The notes: generated from the letters alone by a model not told the origin. A stretch of 64,000 nucleotides of DNA from Leisingera thetidis (GCF_025857195.1 NZ_CP109787.1:3909001-3973000); one strand, 5' to 3'; counted from the stretch's first letter, positions 17,166 to 26,722 are shown. Made by a program: numbers and translations.

Positions 17166-18056
17166 TCAGCGGCGTATGGCCAGCCGCGCTGTCAGCCAGC
17201 TGATCAGCATCAGCGCAAAGTCGACCGCCATCCAGGGCCGCAGGTTTCCGGTGTCCGACATGTCGAAGGGGATCAGATACAGCGCCAGGCCGTTCAGGCT
17301 GGTGGGCGAGGCAAACAGCAGCAGCGCAGCGGCATTGTTGAAGAAATGCACCGCCATCGCCGGGCCCAGGGTGCCCGCCCGCGCCGTCAGATCCGCCATC
17401 AGCACCCCGAACATCCCGGCCCATGCCGTGATCAGCAGCGCGTTCTCCCCGGCCTCGGCGGGCAGGTAGTGGCCCAGCGCAAACAGCGCCGAAGGCGCCA
17501 GCAGCCACACCCAGGGACTGCGGAACCGCGCCGCCAGCGCCTGCTGGATGTAGCCGCGGAACAGGATCTCTTCCGAGCTGGTCTGCACCAGCACCCCGGC
17601 CGCCGACAGCGGCAGGATGCCCAACCAGGTCCAGAGCGGCAGATTCGCGGTCATCGGCGGCCCCATGCTGTAGGGCGGCAGGGCCATCAGCAGCACACTC
17701 AGGCCCAGCAGATACAGGCTGACGCGCAGGAACTGCCAGACCAGCGGCCGCAGGTGCCCGGTCACGGAGGCAAAGCCGCGCTGGTGGAGCAGCCGGGCCG
17801 CGATGGCAACGCCCAGCGACAGGAAGGCAAAGCTGCCCAGAAGCACCAGCATGGCGCCCGGGTTGCTGCCGTTGGCCAGCCCCTGCAGCCAGGCCCCGGG
17901 AAACAGGCCCGCCACCGCCGCCTGCAGCGCCGCCGTCATCGCAAAGCTCACCGCCGCCACCAGCACCAGCCCCAGCAGCAGCCGCCACAGCGCCGGCTGC
18001 ACCCGGGCACAGCGCACCAGCGCTTCATGCGCCCTGTAGCGGTGCTTGTGCTGCAT
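17166..18056 (-). CDS. CPBP-family intramembrane metalloprotease
   Basis: A 296-residue polytopic membrane protein with about eight hydrophobic segments. The three CPBP (Abi/Rce1) motifs are present: SSEEILFRGYIQQAL (glutamate pair and arginine), LFALGHYLP and AMAVHFFNNAAALL. It should act as an intramembrane glutamic/metallo-type peptidase; the substrate is unknown. The ATG at 18056 is six bases after GGGAG. It precedes accD on the same strand with a 63-base gap. A plausible role is processing of a membrane-bound or prenylated substrate. Confidence 0.88.
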   Translation of the reverse strand: MQHKHRYRAHEALVRCARVQPALWRLLLGLVLVAAVSFAMTAALQAAVAGLFPGAWLQGLANGSNPGAMLVLLGSFAFLSLGVAIAARLLHQRGFASVTGHLRPLVWQFLRVSLYLLGLSVLLMALPPYSMGPPMTANLPLWTWLGILPLSAAGVLVQTSSEEILFRGYIQQALAARFRSPWVWLLAPSALFALGHYLPAEAGENALLITAWAGMFGVLMADLTARAGTLGPAMAVHFFNNAAALLLFASPTSLNGLALYLIPFDMSDTGNLRPWMAVDFALMLISWLTARLAIRR

Positions 18057-18212
18057 GAATGCTCCCTTCCGGCCCGCCGCCAAATGCCGCCCACGTTATG
18101 CATTGCTGCAACGCCAAGGCAAGGCATCGGCGCCGCAGGGCTGTTCGCTCTTGCCGCTTTGCCGGCCCGCCCGTAAGAAAATTGCCAAAAAACAGGACCG
18201 GCAGGGGCAGCA

Positions 18213-19034
18213 GTGACCACGACAAACATCGGAAATCCGGCGTCTTTTCCGCCCCCCGGCGGAAACGCGCCAAGGCGCGGGCGATTTGGCAAGGCTGCCG
18301 CGGCGGCGGCGCTGGCGGGCTTGGCGCTGGCCGCGTGCAGCCCTGCGTCCAAGGGCCTGTCCTTCGCCGCCGGCGGCCCCGGCCAGGCGCCGCGCCTCAG
18401 CGGCCAGGTGATGTCCTTTGCCGGCGGCGAGGTGCTGCTGGCCGCACCGGCCTCCTACTGCTTTGACCGCCGCAGCAGCACTGCCGAAGCGGACGGCGGC
18501 TTTGCCCTGATCGCCCATTGCAGCCGGCTGGACGGGCGCAGCTGGTTCGGCCCCCGCAATGCGGCGGTGCTGACCGCCTCGATCGGCCCGGCGAAACAGG
18601 ACGCCGCGGCGCCGCAAGCGGCGGATATCGCGGCCATGTTCCCCAAGGCCAAACTGCTGGAAACCCGCGAGGACCAGCTGCTGCCGCTGGTGCGCCTGGA
18701 ATTCCCGGACGCCGTGGCGGACGGCGCCAGCCCCATCCATTGGCGCGGCGCCTTTGTGCTCGACCGCTACCTGATCGCGCTGGCGCTTTATGCCCCGGAG
18801 GGCAGCCGGTCCCTGGGCAGCCAGGGCGCGGCGCTGTTGAACGAGACCACCCACCGCACGCTGGAGGCCTCGATCCTGCCGGCTCTGGAGGAGGCAAGCG
18901 CCGCTCCGTCCGCAGCGCCTGAACCGGCCCTGCGGCCGCTGCCGCGGCCCGCGCGCCCCGGGAATGGCCCGCAGGCAGACACGCCGCGCAAAAAACGCGG
19001 GCTGGGCCAGCGGATTGCCGGTTTATTTCAATAG
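18213..19034 (+). CDS. Putative lipoprotein of unknown function
   Basis: A 273-residue protein I do not recognise beyond its export signal. Residues about 20-42 form a hydrophobic segment ending LALAAC, a good lipobox, so the mature protein would begin at the cysteine near 42 and be lipid-anchored. The long N-terminal region before the lipobox is unusual; a later start might be used. The central part (about 60-220) looks globular; the tail is alanine/proline rich and ends with basic residues. The GTG start follows AGGGG. It heads three rightward genes of little-known function. Confidence 0.6.
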   Translation: MTTTNIGNPASFPPPGGNAPRRGRFGKAAAAAALAGLALAACSPASKGLSFAAGGPGQAPRLSGQVMSFAGGEVLLAAPASYCFDRRSSTAEADGGFALIAHCSRLDGRSWFGPRNAAVLTASIGPAKQDAAAPQAADIAAMFPKAKLLETREDQLLPLVRLEFPDAVADGASPIHWRGAFVLDRYLIALALYAPEGSRSLGSQGAALLNETTHRTLEASILPALEEASAAPSAAPEPALRPLPRPARPGNGPQADTPRKKRGLGQRIAGLFQ

Positions 19035-19131
19035 CCGCCAGCGGTTACACTGCCGCCAGGAGCCGCTGACTCCCGCTGACGGCAGCGCGGACCGGGACAG
19101 GCAACAGGTATCACGGGGCAAGAGGGGCACG

Positions 19132-19893
19132 ATGGGCAGGATCATGGACCGGCTGCTGCACCTGCGCAGCCTGCGCCGCTGGCGCGCTGCGGCAGAAGAC
19201 TCGGCGCGCGCACCGCTCTCCGAGCTGCGCCGCCAGCGCAATCAGGCCCGGCAGCTGCGCACCCATCTGGACCGGCTGATCCACACCGCCGACGGCCGCC
19301 TGGCGCTGCCGCTGATCGGCTCCTCCTTCTTTCCGCGCCCGCATGGCACCGACTGGTCCTGGCGGCCGGAACTGTGGCGCGGGCCGCTGCCGGAACGCGG
19401 GCTGTCCTCGGTCGCCACCAAGGCCCGGCTCGGCGATGAGGTGCAGCTGTTCCACGACTGTGCCTTCTCCGAACTCACCCTGCGCCAGCTCCGCAACACC
19501 CGCGAAGAGGATCTCGCCCCTTTCGGCCTGCGCATGGACGTGTTCAAGTTCGACGGCTCCTTCCTGTCGCTGGTGGTGGACCTGCCGCCCGCCGCCGCCG
19601 ACGGCATGACCCGCCAGCACCTGCTGCGGGTCGACAGCATCATCGAATCGGAAAAGCCGATCGAGATCTTCGCCCGGCTCAACATCCAGCACGGCCCCAA
19701 CACCGAGCAGATCGTGCGCGAGCTGCCGATGGAGGAACAGAACATCGTGGTGGAGTTCGACCTCGCCTATTCCAAGCTGAACGAGAAGCGGATCGAGAAG
19801 ATCTGGCTGGATCTGATCTTCGAGGCGCCTGACATGAACCAGGTGATCCTGCGCGACCTGACCTTCTCGCGCCACCGCCGCGCGGCGATCTGA
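19132..19893 (+). CDS. DUF6478-like conserved protein
   Basis: A 253-residue protein without a signal peptide or membrane segment. The pattern of an arginine-rich helical N-terminus (RRWRAAAEDSARAPLSELRR), then FHDCAFSELTLRQLRNTREE, FGLRMDVFKFDGSFLSLVVD, FARLNIQHGPNTEQ and a C-terminal DLIFEAPDMNQVILRDL is one I recognise from a Rhodobacteraceae-wide uncharacterised family (DUF6478). The second half looks like a beta-rich domain. Function unknown. It is 11 bases upstream of the next gene and probably forms a pair with it. Confidence 0.7.
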   Translation: MGRIMDRLLHLRSLRRWRAAAEDSARAPLSELRRQRNQARQLRTHLDRLIHTADGRLALPLIGSSFFPRPHGTDWSWRPELWRGPLPERGLSSVATKARLGDEVQLFHDCAFSELTLRQLRNTREEDLAPFGLRMDVFKFDGSFLSLVVDLPPAAADGMTRQHLLRVDSIIESEKPIEIFARLNIQHGPNTEQIVRELPMEEQNIVVEFDLAYSKLNEKRIEKIWLDLIFEAPDMNQVILRDLTFSRHRRAAI

Positions 19894-19904
19894 GGAGCCC
19901 CGAC

Positions 19905-20282
19905 ATGAGCGACCTGACACTGACCAAAATCCGCTTCCGCAACGGCATCTGGGAGGGCAAGATCAGCAATGCCCCGGCCAGCGGCGCGCGCCCCGACATC
20001 ACCGTGATGTTCCAGGATGAGCCGGTGGCGGCAACAACACTGGCCGAAGGCCAGACCGGCGGCGAATGGCTGGTGTCGGTGCCGGTCCCAGCCGAGGCGC
20101 TGGCCGACGGGGTGCAGACCTTTGTGATCTTCGACGCGTCGGACAGCACGCGGCTGGGCGATTTCACCCTGATCGCCGGCGAGGCGGTCGCCGACGACCT
20201 GCGCGCCGAGGTGGAGCTTCTGCGCGCCGAGCTGGACATGCTGAAACGCGCCTTCCGCCGCCATTGCCTGGAAACCGCCTGA
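19905..20282 (+). CDS. Conserved hypothetical protein with C-terminal coiled coil
   Basis: A 125-residue protein I cannot name. Residues 1-90 look like a small beta-sandwich (KIRFRNGIWEGKISNA, VMFQDEPVAATTLAEG, WLVSVPVPAEAL). Residues about 97-122 form a heptad-patterned helix (VELLRAELDMLKRAFRRH), likely a coiled coil for oligomerisation or pairing with the DUF6478-like protein. GAGG precedes the ATG. It directly follows the DUF6478-like gene and converges on the PEP-mutase-like gene. Confidence 0.65.
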   Translation: MSDLTLTKIRFRNGIWEGKISNAPASGARPDITVMFQDEPVAATTLAEGQTGGEWLVSVPVPAEALADGVQTFVIFDASDSTRLGDFTLIAGEAVADDLRAEVELLRAELDMLKRAFRRHCLETA

Positions 20283-20300
20283 GCGGAACCGGCCTGAGCG

Positions 20301-21044
20301 TTATTCCAGCGCCTGGAAATGCTCCGCCAGCACCTGCATCAGCCGGGCATGCGGAATCGGGCCATAGCTGGCCCGGGCCACTCCGGCCTGCCGCGCGGTC
20401 TCCAGCGTGATGCCGCGCATCATCGTGTTGACCGGCAGCGGGCACCCCTCGCAGACCTGCGCAATCAGATCCGGATCGGACAGCCCCGGCACAAAGAACC
20501 CGTTGCCGCCGGCCTCGGCATAAGCCGCCGCGCGCTCCAGCGCTTCCGGCAGCAAGCCTGCGTGCTTCCCGGCATCTTTTTCCTTCAGAAACAGATCGGT
20601 GCGCGCGTTCACGAACAGATCCGCATGGGCCGCCCGCACCGCGGCCACCCGCCGGGCCTGTTCTTCGATGCTGTAAAAGCCGCCGCCGCCGACCACCTGA
20701 TCCTCAAAGTTCAGCCCCACCGCGCCGGTCTCTGCCAGCCGCTTCGCATTGGCGGTCAGCTGGTCCGGCTCGCGGGCATAGCCGCCCTCGAAATCAATGG
20801 TGACAGGCAGCTCCGTGGCGGCCACGATGCGTTCCGCATTGCCCAGCACGAACTCCAGCGGCACCTTCTCGCCGTCCGCGAACCCCTGCGCCGCCGCCAC
20901 CGGGAAACTGCCGGTCGCCAGCGCCCTGGCCCCCGCCCCGGCAATTGCCCGGGCGCTGCCCGCGTCCCAGATGTTGTATAGAACCACCGGATTGCCCGGC
21001 TGGTGCAGCGCCGCAAAAGCCGCTGCGCGGTCGGAATAATTCAT
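20301..21044 (-). CDS. Isocitrate lyase / PEP mutase superfamily protein
   Basis: A 247-residue TIM-barrel protein of the ICL/PEPM superfamily. The metal-binding segment VTIDFEGGYA, the NFEDQ motif (normally NLEDQ) and NARTDLFL are typical of the short, uncharacterised branch. The lyase loop cysteine of true isocitrate lyases (KKCGH) is missing, so it is not a glyoxylate-cycle enzyme; C-C or C-P bond cleavage of an oxaloacetate-like acid is possible. The ATG overlaps the ada stop (ATGA), so it is translated with ada. Confidence 0.8.
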   Translation of the reverse strand: MNYSDRAAAFAALHQPGNPVVLYNIWDAGSARAIAGAGARALATGSFPVAAAQGFADGEKVPLEFVLGNAERIVAATELPVTIDFEGGYAREPDQLTANAKRLAETGAVGLNFEDQVVGGGGFYSIEEQARRVAAVRAAHADLFVNARTDLFLKEKDAGKHAGLLPEALERAAAYAEAGGNGFFVPGLSDPDLIAQVCEGCPLPVNTMMRGITLETARQAGVARASYGPIPHARLMQVLAEHFQALE

Positions 21045-22105
21045 GCTGAAATCCTCTGTCTGTAGCCTGTTTCAATCTCGATGAGCCGCTGCTTGCGCCA
21101 AAGGCCGCCGCCATAGCCGGTGAGCGCGCCATCGGCTGCAATCACCCTATGGCAGGGCACCACCAGCGCCAGCTGATTTGCGCCGTTTGCGCGCGCAACG
21201 GCGCGCGTGGCAGAGGCGCGGCCCAATTCCCGCGCGATCTGCGAATAGCTGCGGGTCTCGCCGGCCGGGATGGTCAGCAGATACCGCCAGACCTCGCGCT
21301 CGAACGCGGTGCCATGCAGCGCCAGCGGAGTCTGGAACTCCGCGCCCTCGCCCGCGAAGAACCGGCGCAGCTCTCCGGCGATCTGCTCTGTCGGCGCAGG
21401 TCGGCCAAAACCCAGGCCGCCGGGCTGGGCCTTCTGCAGCCTGGCCGCCTCGCGGGGCAGCGCCTTGCGGTCGGCAAATTCCAGCAGATGCAGCTGGTGC
21501 TGGCAGCTGATCGCGATCATCGCGCCCAACGGCGTGTCGATCCAATCGGCCAGCAGCAGCGCCTCGCGGCGGAACGCGCCCGGCGCAATCCCCACCAGCC
21601 TGGCGAAGGCGGCGCGGAAGGCGCTGGCGCTTTCAAAGCCGGCATCGATCTGCGCCGCAATCACCGGCTCGCCCGCCTTCAGCGCCGTGAACCCCTCGCG
21701 CAGCCGCCGCTGCCGCGCCATCTCCAGGAAGGTCATGCCGAAATGCCGCTTGAAGGCGCGCCGCACGGTGGATGGCTCCAGCCCCATCCGCGCCAGATCG
21801 CCCTCGCCCCAGCGGTAGGCGGGGCGCTCCTCCAGCTTGGCCAGCAGGCCCTGCACCAGCGGATCGTCTCCGGCGGCGGCCGCCAGCGGCCGGCAGCGCT
21901 TGCAGGCGCGGAACCCCGCCTCGATGCAGTCGCCGGGGGCGGCGAAGAACCGGCAGTTCCCGAACTTCGGCTTGCGCGCCGGACAGGTCAGGCGGCAGAA
22001 GATGCCGGTGGAGGTGACGCCGACATAGGCACGGCCCTCGTATGCGTCATCGCGGTTCAGCAGCGCTTGATACAGCGTCCGGGAATCAGGCAGGTCAAAC
22101 ATCAT
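21041..22105 (-). CDS. ada: Ada: methyl-DNA repair methyltransferase and regulator
   Basis: A 354-residue three-part protein. The N-terminal Ada zinc domain has all four cysteines (C37, C41, C68, C71), the first of which accepts methyl groups from phosphotriesters. An AraC-type DNA-binding region follows (about 85-180). The C-terminal O6-alkylguanine methyltransferase domain carries the PCHRV motif with acceptor Cys318. The layout and spacing match Escherichia coli Ada, so it should repair alkylated DNA and activate its own expression. The start is MMFDLPD; either methionine could be used. Confidence 0.93.
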   Translation of the reverse strand: MMFDLPDSRTLYQALLNRDDAYEGRAYVGVTSTGIFCRLTCPARKPKFGNCRFFAAPGDCIEAGFRACKRCRPLAAAAGDDPLVQGLLAKLEERPAYRWGEGDLARMGLEPSTVRRAFKRHFGMTFLEMARQRRLREGFTALKAGEPVIAAQIDAGFESASAFRAAFARLVGIAPGAFRREALLLADWIDTPLGAMIAISCQHQLHLLEFADRKALPREAARLQKAQPGGLGFGRPAPTEQIAGELRRFFAGEGAEFQTPLALHGTAFEREVWRYLLTIPAGETRSYSQIARELGRASATRAVARANGANQLALVVPCHRVIAADGALTGYGGGLWRKQRLIEIETGYRQRISA

Positions 22106-22522
22106 GGGCAGATCATAGAACAGCGCCTGCGCTCTGTGCGCCGAAGAACGGGCGTTGATTGCAAATTTCCCGCCAGATGCAACTGGCCCGGCGCCTGCGG
22201 CTTGATGCCGGGCAAGGTGTTGCGCACCCGGCGCACGCCGCCTTCACGCAATCCTCATGCCGCCATGCCAAGCTGTCTTCCGATCGATCCCCCGCCATGG
22301 CCCCGCGCAAGGGCCATGATACAAGGCGCAGGCATCTGTGGTGCTGCCTGCGCAACACCCGGAGACCGGCCCCGATAATAAGGGGGTCGTTCAGGAAATC
22401 CTGTCCGAGCAGGCCCCGCGGGGTCTGTCCATTCTCTAACCGGCGGCGCCGCCCCCCTTCTTAACCGGCCCCCCGAGACAAACGGCACCAGCCCCGCCGG
22501 ATCCGGCGGCAATGCCGCAATG
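22106..22522. other. Intergenic region without a convincing gene
   Basis: About 415 bases between the leftward ada start and the terminator of ctpA. It must hold the ada promoter. I see no recognisable protein, tRNA or element of the repeat family; short frames here lack ribosome sites. Confidence 0.5.
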
Positions 22523-22548
22523 AAAAAGGCCGCCCAACCGGACGGCCC
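22523..22548 (-). terminator. Intrinsic terminator after ctpA
   Basis: On the minus strand GGCCGTCC-GGTT-GGGCGGCC (one internal mismatch) is followed by TTTTT. It lies about 40 bases after the ctpA stop and ends the gpmI-envC-ctpA transcript. Confidence 0.8.
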
Positions 22549-22586
22549 CTTTGTGCTGCGCTGTGCGCTGCGTGCCTGCGGCAGGC

Positions 22587-23918
22587 TTACTTCGGACCCA
22601 GCGCCACCAGGCCCTTCAGGATGTCGATGGCATAGGCCAGCTGGTAATCCTGCTCGCGCAGCTCGGCGGCCTTTTCGGCCTTCTCGCGGTCGGCCTCGAT
22701 CTGGCGGATCTCATCCTCGCTCAAACTGTCGTTGTTCAGGCTGCCGCGCAGGTCGGCTTCCGAACGCGAGCGGCGGGCGGGGCTGTCCTCGTCCTCGGCT
22801 GCGGCGGTGCGGCGGGGCTGCTGGACCACGATGTCGGGCGACACGCCCAGCGCCTGGATCGACCGGCCCGACGGCGTGTAATAGCGCGCGGTGGTCAGCC
22901 GCATGGCGCCCTCGCCCTTCAGCGGCATCACGGTCTGGACCGAGCCCTTGCCGAACGACTTGGTGCCGACCACAATGGCGCGGCGGTGGTCCTGCAGCGC
23001 GCCGGCCACGATTTCCGAAGCCGAGGCCGAACCGCCGTTGATCAGCACCACAATCGGCTTGCCGCCGGCCAGATCGCCCGGGGTGGCGTTGAAGCGCTCG
23101 CCGTCCTCGGGGTTGCGGCCGCGGGTGGAGACGATCTCGCCCGACTCCAGGAAACTGTCGGCCACCTTGATCGCCTGGGTCAGCAGCCCGCCCGGGTTGT
23201 TGCGCAGGTCCAGCACGATGCCGTTCACATTCTCCATGCCGCCGGCGTCCTCGATCTGTTCCTTCAGGTTGGATTCGAGGTTCGGCGTGGTCTGGTCGTT
23301 GAAGGTGGTGATCCGCATCACCACGGTGTCGCCTTCGGTGCGGGCGCGCACCGCGGTCAGCTTGATGGTGTCGCGGATGATCGAAACGTCGAACGGCTCA
23401 TCCTCGCCCTCGCGCACCACGGTGATCACGATCTCCGAGCCGACCGGCCCGCGCATCAGGGTGACCGCCTCGTCCAGCGACAGGCCCAGCACGCTTTCGC
23501 CATCGACATGGGTGATGAAATCGCCGGCTTCCACCCCGGCCTCGTCCGCCGGGGTGCCGTCGATCGGCGACACCACTTTGACAAAGCCCTCTTCCTGGGT
23601 GACTTCGATCCCCAGGCCGCCGAATTCGCCGCGGGTCTGCACCCGCATCTTGCTGGCATCATCGGGCGAGAGATAGCTGGAATGCGGGTCCAGCGAGGTC
23701 AGCATGCCGCCGATTGCCGCCTCGATCAGCTCCTTCTCGTCGACCTCCTCGACATATTGCGCGCGGATCCGCTCGAAGATGTCGCCGAACAGGTCCAGCT
23801 GCTCATAGACATTGGCCTCGCGCTCGCCTTCCTGCGCCAGCAAGGGGCCTGCGACATAGGTTGTTGCAACGATCCCTGCCAGCGTGCCGCCAATGGCGGC
23901 CATCGCAAATTTTCTCAT
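22587..23918 (-). CDS. ctpA: Carboxy-terminal processing protease (S41 family)
   Basis: A 443-residue exported serine protease. Residues 1-29 form a signal or anchor helix (MRKFAMAAIGGTLAG to LLAQE). A PDZ domain covers about 88-170 and the S41 domain about 190-360, with catalytic Ser299 in GGSASASE and Lys324 in SFGKGSVQ. The acidic, charged tail (about 378-443) is coiled-coil-like. The ATG at 23918 has AAGG upstream; a GTG at 23933 would add five residues and overlap envC. Position after envC suggests work on periplasmic peptidoglycan enzymes. Confidence 0.92.
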   Translation of the reverse strand: MRKFAMAAIGGTLAGIVATTYVAGPLLAQEGEREANVYEQLDLFGDIFERIRAQYVEEVDEKELIEAAIGGMLTSLDPHSSYLSPDDASKMRVQTRGEFGGLGIEVTQEEGFVKVVSPIDGTPADEAGVEAGDFITHVDGESVLGLSLDEAVTLMRGPVGSEIVITVVREGEDEPFDVSIIRDTIKLTAVRARTEGDTVVMRITTFNDQTTPNLESNLKEQIEDAGGMENVNGIVLDLRNNPGGLLTQAIKVADSFLESGEIVSTRGRNPEDGERFNATPGDLAGGKPIVVLINGGSASASEIVAGALQDHRRAIVVGTKSFGKGSVQTVMPLKGEGAMRLTTARYYTPSGRSIQALGVSPDIVVQQPRRTAAAEDEDSPARRSRSEADLRGSLNNDSLSEDEIRQIEADREKAEKAAELREQDYQLAYAIDILKGLVALGPK

Positions 23919-23925
23919 CAAGCCT

Positions 23926-25059
23926 TCATCCACCTTTTCCAGTGCGGAACCATGTTTCCGGGTCCACCGGGCTGTTGTCCATTCTCACTTCTATATAGAG
24001 CGTTTCTGTCCGGTCAGTTCCACCCCCTTCACCGCTTGTTGACAGAATTGCGTCCGGCTTGGGGTTTTCTCCGCTCATCAGTCCGACCGGGGTGCCGCCG
24101 GGGATCACCTGCCCCGCCTCGCCAAACACCTCGGCCAGGCCGGAGAGCACAAACAGCGTCTCCGGCTGCGGCTCCAGAATCACCACATTGCCCAGATCCA
24201 GCAGCGGCCCGCGGTAGCGGATGGTGGCGGCAGTGGGCGCGGTGACCAGCGCCCGCGGGCGGGCGGCGACCAGCAGCCCGGGGCGGGCAATGCCGGCCGC
24301 ATCGCGCTCGCCGTAGCCGCGCAGCACCAGCCCCTCGACCGGCAAGGGCAGGCTGCCGCGCAGGGCGCTGATGTCGGCCTCGCTGGCGGTGATCTCGCCG
24401 CCGGCGATCTCGGCCAGCCCGTCGGCAAAGCCCGACAGCGTCTCGGTCGAGGAAATCAGGATCGCGGTGCGCACCGGATCGGCGGTGAAGCGGCGCGGCA
24501 GCGTGGTGCGGTCGGCAATCGCGGTCGACAGCTGCACCCGCGCCGACTGCACCCCGGCCAGCCCTTCCTCCAGCGTCCTGGCCGCGTTCTGCTGCAAGAG
24601 CCGCAGACGCTGCACCTCGTCCAGATCCGCCTTCAGCGACTGCACCCTGGCCTGCAGCGCCGGCGTCACCTCGGCCAGCATCATCGCCGAGCGCGCCGCC
24701 CCCAGCGGCCCCGAGGGATGCACCATCAGCACCGGCGGCGGCGAGGTCTCGATGGTCTGGATGATGCCGAGCAGGCTCGAGACCTCTTCCCCGCGGGCGG
24801 CCAGCTGCGCGCTCAGCTGCGCCTCGCGCCGCGCCACCCGGCGCAGGCCGTCGCGCATCGCCGCCAGCCCGGCCTCAAAGGCCTGCACGGTGGTGGTCAG
24901 CGCCTTCACCCGGTCGCGGGAGCTGGCAGCCTCCTGCAAGTGCACCGAGGCAGTCTCCAGCTGCGCGGCCGCGTCGCGGGCCGCCTGCGCAGGGTCCGCC
25001 GCCGACTGCAGCGGCACGGCCAGCAGCGCCAGCAGCAAAAGGCCCGCCCGCAGGATCAT
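23926..25059 (-). CDS. EnvC-like murein hydrolase activator (degenerate M23)
   Basis: A 377-residue periplasmic protein. It has a signal peptide (residues 1-21), a long coiled-coil region (about 25-200) and a C-terminal LytM/M23-like domain (about 260-365). The zinc ligands of active M23 peptidases are missing: the HLS-type segment reads FVLSGL and the first histidine motif is absent. Such inactive LytM proteins (EnvC, NlpD) activate amidases at the septum. Its ATG overlaps the gpmI stop (ATGA), and ctpA follows within eight bases. Confidence 0.83.
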   Translation of the reverse strand: MILRAGLLLLALLAVPLQSAADPAQAARDAAAQLETASVHLQEAASSRDRVKALTTTVQAFEAGLAAMRDGLRRVARREAQLSAQLAARGEEVSSLLGIIQTIETSPPPVLMVHPSGPLGAARSAMMLAEVTPALQARVQSLKADLDEVQRLRLLQQNAARTLEEGLAGVQSARVQLSTAIADRTTLPRRFTADPVRTAILISSTETLSGFADGLAEIAGGEITASEADISALRGSLPLPVEGLVLRGYGERDAAGIARPGLLVAARPRALVTAPTAATIRYRGPLLDLGNVVILEPQPETLFVLSGLAEVFGEAGQVIPGGTPVGLMSGENPKPDAILSTSGEGGGTDRTETLYIEVRMDNSPVDPETWFRTGKGG

Positions 25060-26573
25060 GACAGCAGGCTCTCCCCGGTCATCTCCGCCGGTTTCTCCAG
25101 CCCCATCAGCTCCAGGATGGTCGGCGCCAGATCGGCCAGCCGCCCGTCGCGCAAGCGCGCGCCCGGCGGCCCGCCGACCAGCGCCACCGGCACCAGGTTC
25201 AGCGTATGCGCGGTATGGGCACCGCCGGTTTCGGGATCGACCATCACCTCGCAATTGCCGTGGTCGGCGGTGACGATCATCGCGCCGCCCGCCTTCTCAA
25301 GCGCTGCCACCACTTTGGCCAGCCCCTGATCCACCGCCTCGCAGGCCCGCACCGCCGCCTTCAGATCGCCGGTATGGCCGACCATGTCGGGGTTGGCGTA
25401 ATTGGTGACAATCAGGTCATAGCCCGCCTCGATCGCCTCGACGAATTTCGCCGTCACCTCCGGCGCCGACATCTCCGGCTGCAAATCATAGGTCGCCACA
25501 TTGGGCGATTTCGGCATGGCCCGGTCCTCGCCCTCTTCCGGCTCTTCCTTGCCGCCGTTGAGAAAGAAGGTCACATGCGGGTATTTCTCGGTCTCGGCCA
25601 GGCGGAACTGGCGCTTGCCCTGTTTGGCGACCCATTCGCCCAGCGTGTTGACAATCGCCGCCTTGGGATAGGCGGTGGTCATGTAGTCATTATGGGCATC
25701 GGAATATTCCACCATGCCGAGCAGCCCCGCCAGCCTGGGCCGCGCGCCGGTGTCGAACTCGGCAAAGCCCGGCTCGCCGATGGCGCGCAGGATCTCGCGC
25801 GCCCGGTCGGCGCGGAAGTTCAGGCAGAAAAACCCGTCGCCATCCTTCACGCCGTCATAGCCCGCCAGCACGGTGGCGGCGATGAATTCATCGGTTTCCG
25901 ACTGGTTGTAGGCATGGTCCACCGCGCCATGGGCATTCAGCCCCGGCCGCCCCCGGGCGTGGATCATCGCGTCATAGGCCTCGCTCACCCGGCCCCAGCG
26001 GTTGTCGCGGTCCATCGCGAAATAGCGCCCGGTAACGGTGGCAATCCGCGCGCCTGCGGGCAGCTTCTCCTCCAGCCGTCGGAAGTGGCGGAAGGCCGAT
26101 TTCGGCGCCACGTCGCGGCCGTCGGTGATCGCGTGCAGCCAGACCGGCACGCCGGCATCGGTGATCGCCGTCACCGCCGCCAGGATATGGTTGATATGGC
26201 CGTGCACGCCGCCGTCCGAGACCAGCCCCATCAGATGCGCGGCACCGCCGCTTTCCTTCAGCTGCCTGATAAACGCCTGCAAAGCCTCGTTTTCAAAGAA
26301 CGACCCGTCCTCGATCGCCAGGTCGATCTGGCCCAGGTCCATCGCCACCACCCGGCCCGCGCCGATATTGGTGTGGCCGACCTCGGAGTTGCCCATCTGC
26401 CCGGTCGGCAGCCCCACATCGGGCCCGTGGGTGATCAGCCTGGCCGCCGGTCCTCTGGCCATGATCGCATCAAAGACAGGCGTTTCGGCCAGAAAAGGCG
26501 CATTTGCCTTGCCCGGCTCGCCGCTGCCCCAGCCGTCGAGAATGCACAGGACAACGGGTTTGGGTGCGGTCAT
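25056..26573 (-). CDS. gpmI: 2,3-bisphosphoglycerate-independent phosphoglycerate mutase
   Basis: A 505-residue glycolytic enzyme interconverting 3- and 2-phosphoglycerate. The metal-binding LCILDGWG (Asp13) and the phospho-serine loop QMGNSEVGHTNIGAG (Ser63) are intact. The C-terminal motif VTADHGNCE supplies further metal ligands. Length is normal. It is the first gene of gpmI-envC-ctpA, an order common in alphaproteobacteria, and overlaps envC by ATGA. Confidence 0.95.
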   Translation of the reverse strand: MTAPKPVVLCILDGWGSGEPGKANAPFLAETPVFDAIMARGPAARLITHGPDVGLPTGQMGNSEVGHTNIGAGRVVAMDLGQIDLAIEDGSFFENEALQAFIRQLKESGGAAHLMGLVSDGGVHGHINHILAAVTAITDAGVPVWLHAITDGRDVAPKSAFRHFRRLEEKLPAGARIATVTGRYFAMDRDNRWGRVSEAYDAMIHARGRPGLNAHGAVDHAYNQSETDEFIAATVLAGYDGVKDGDGFFCLNFRADRAREILRAIGEPGFAEFDTGARPRLAGLLGMVEYSDAHNDYMTTAYPKAAIVNTLGEWVAKQGKRQFRLAETEKYPHVTFFLNGGKEEPEEGEDRAMPKSPNVATYDLQPEMSAPEVTAKFVEAIEAGYDLIVTNYANPDMVGHTGDLKAAVRACEAVDQGLAKVVAALEKAGGAMIVTADHGNCEVMVDPETGGAHTAHTLNLVPVALVGGPPGARLRDGRLADLAPTILELMGLEKPAEMTGESLLS

Positions 26574-26700
26574 GAGTCAGCTCCGGGGCAAGGCAAGGTT
26601 CGCAAGCCTTCTAACGCCTTGCCGCGCCGGGGTGAACCGGCATTCCTGCCACAGTTGGCGTTATCAGGCCGCTTGGCGGCAGCCCGCCCCCGGCCAGCCG

Positions 26701-26722
26701 CTTCATCTTCCCCCGAATACTC
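26701..26722 (-). repeat. GAGTATTT/AAAGA 3'-end motif, copy b
   Basis: On the minus strand GAGTATTCGGGGGAAGATGA lies about 75 bases after the dnaE2 stop. It is a looser version of the motif at 26776-26797. Confidence 0.35.

Noticed and set aside
22159..22464. 101-codon plus-strand frame in the ada-ctpA gap
   Set aside because: Cysteine/arginine-rich composition, no ribosome site and no recognisable domain.
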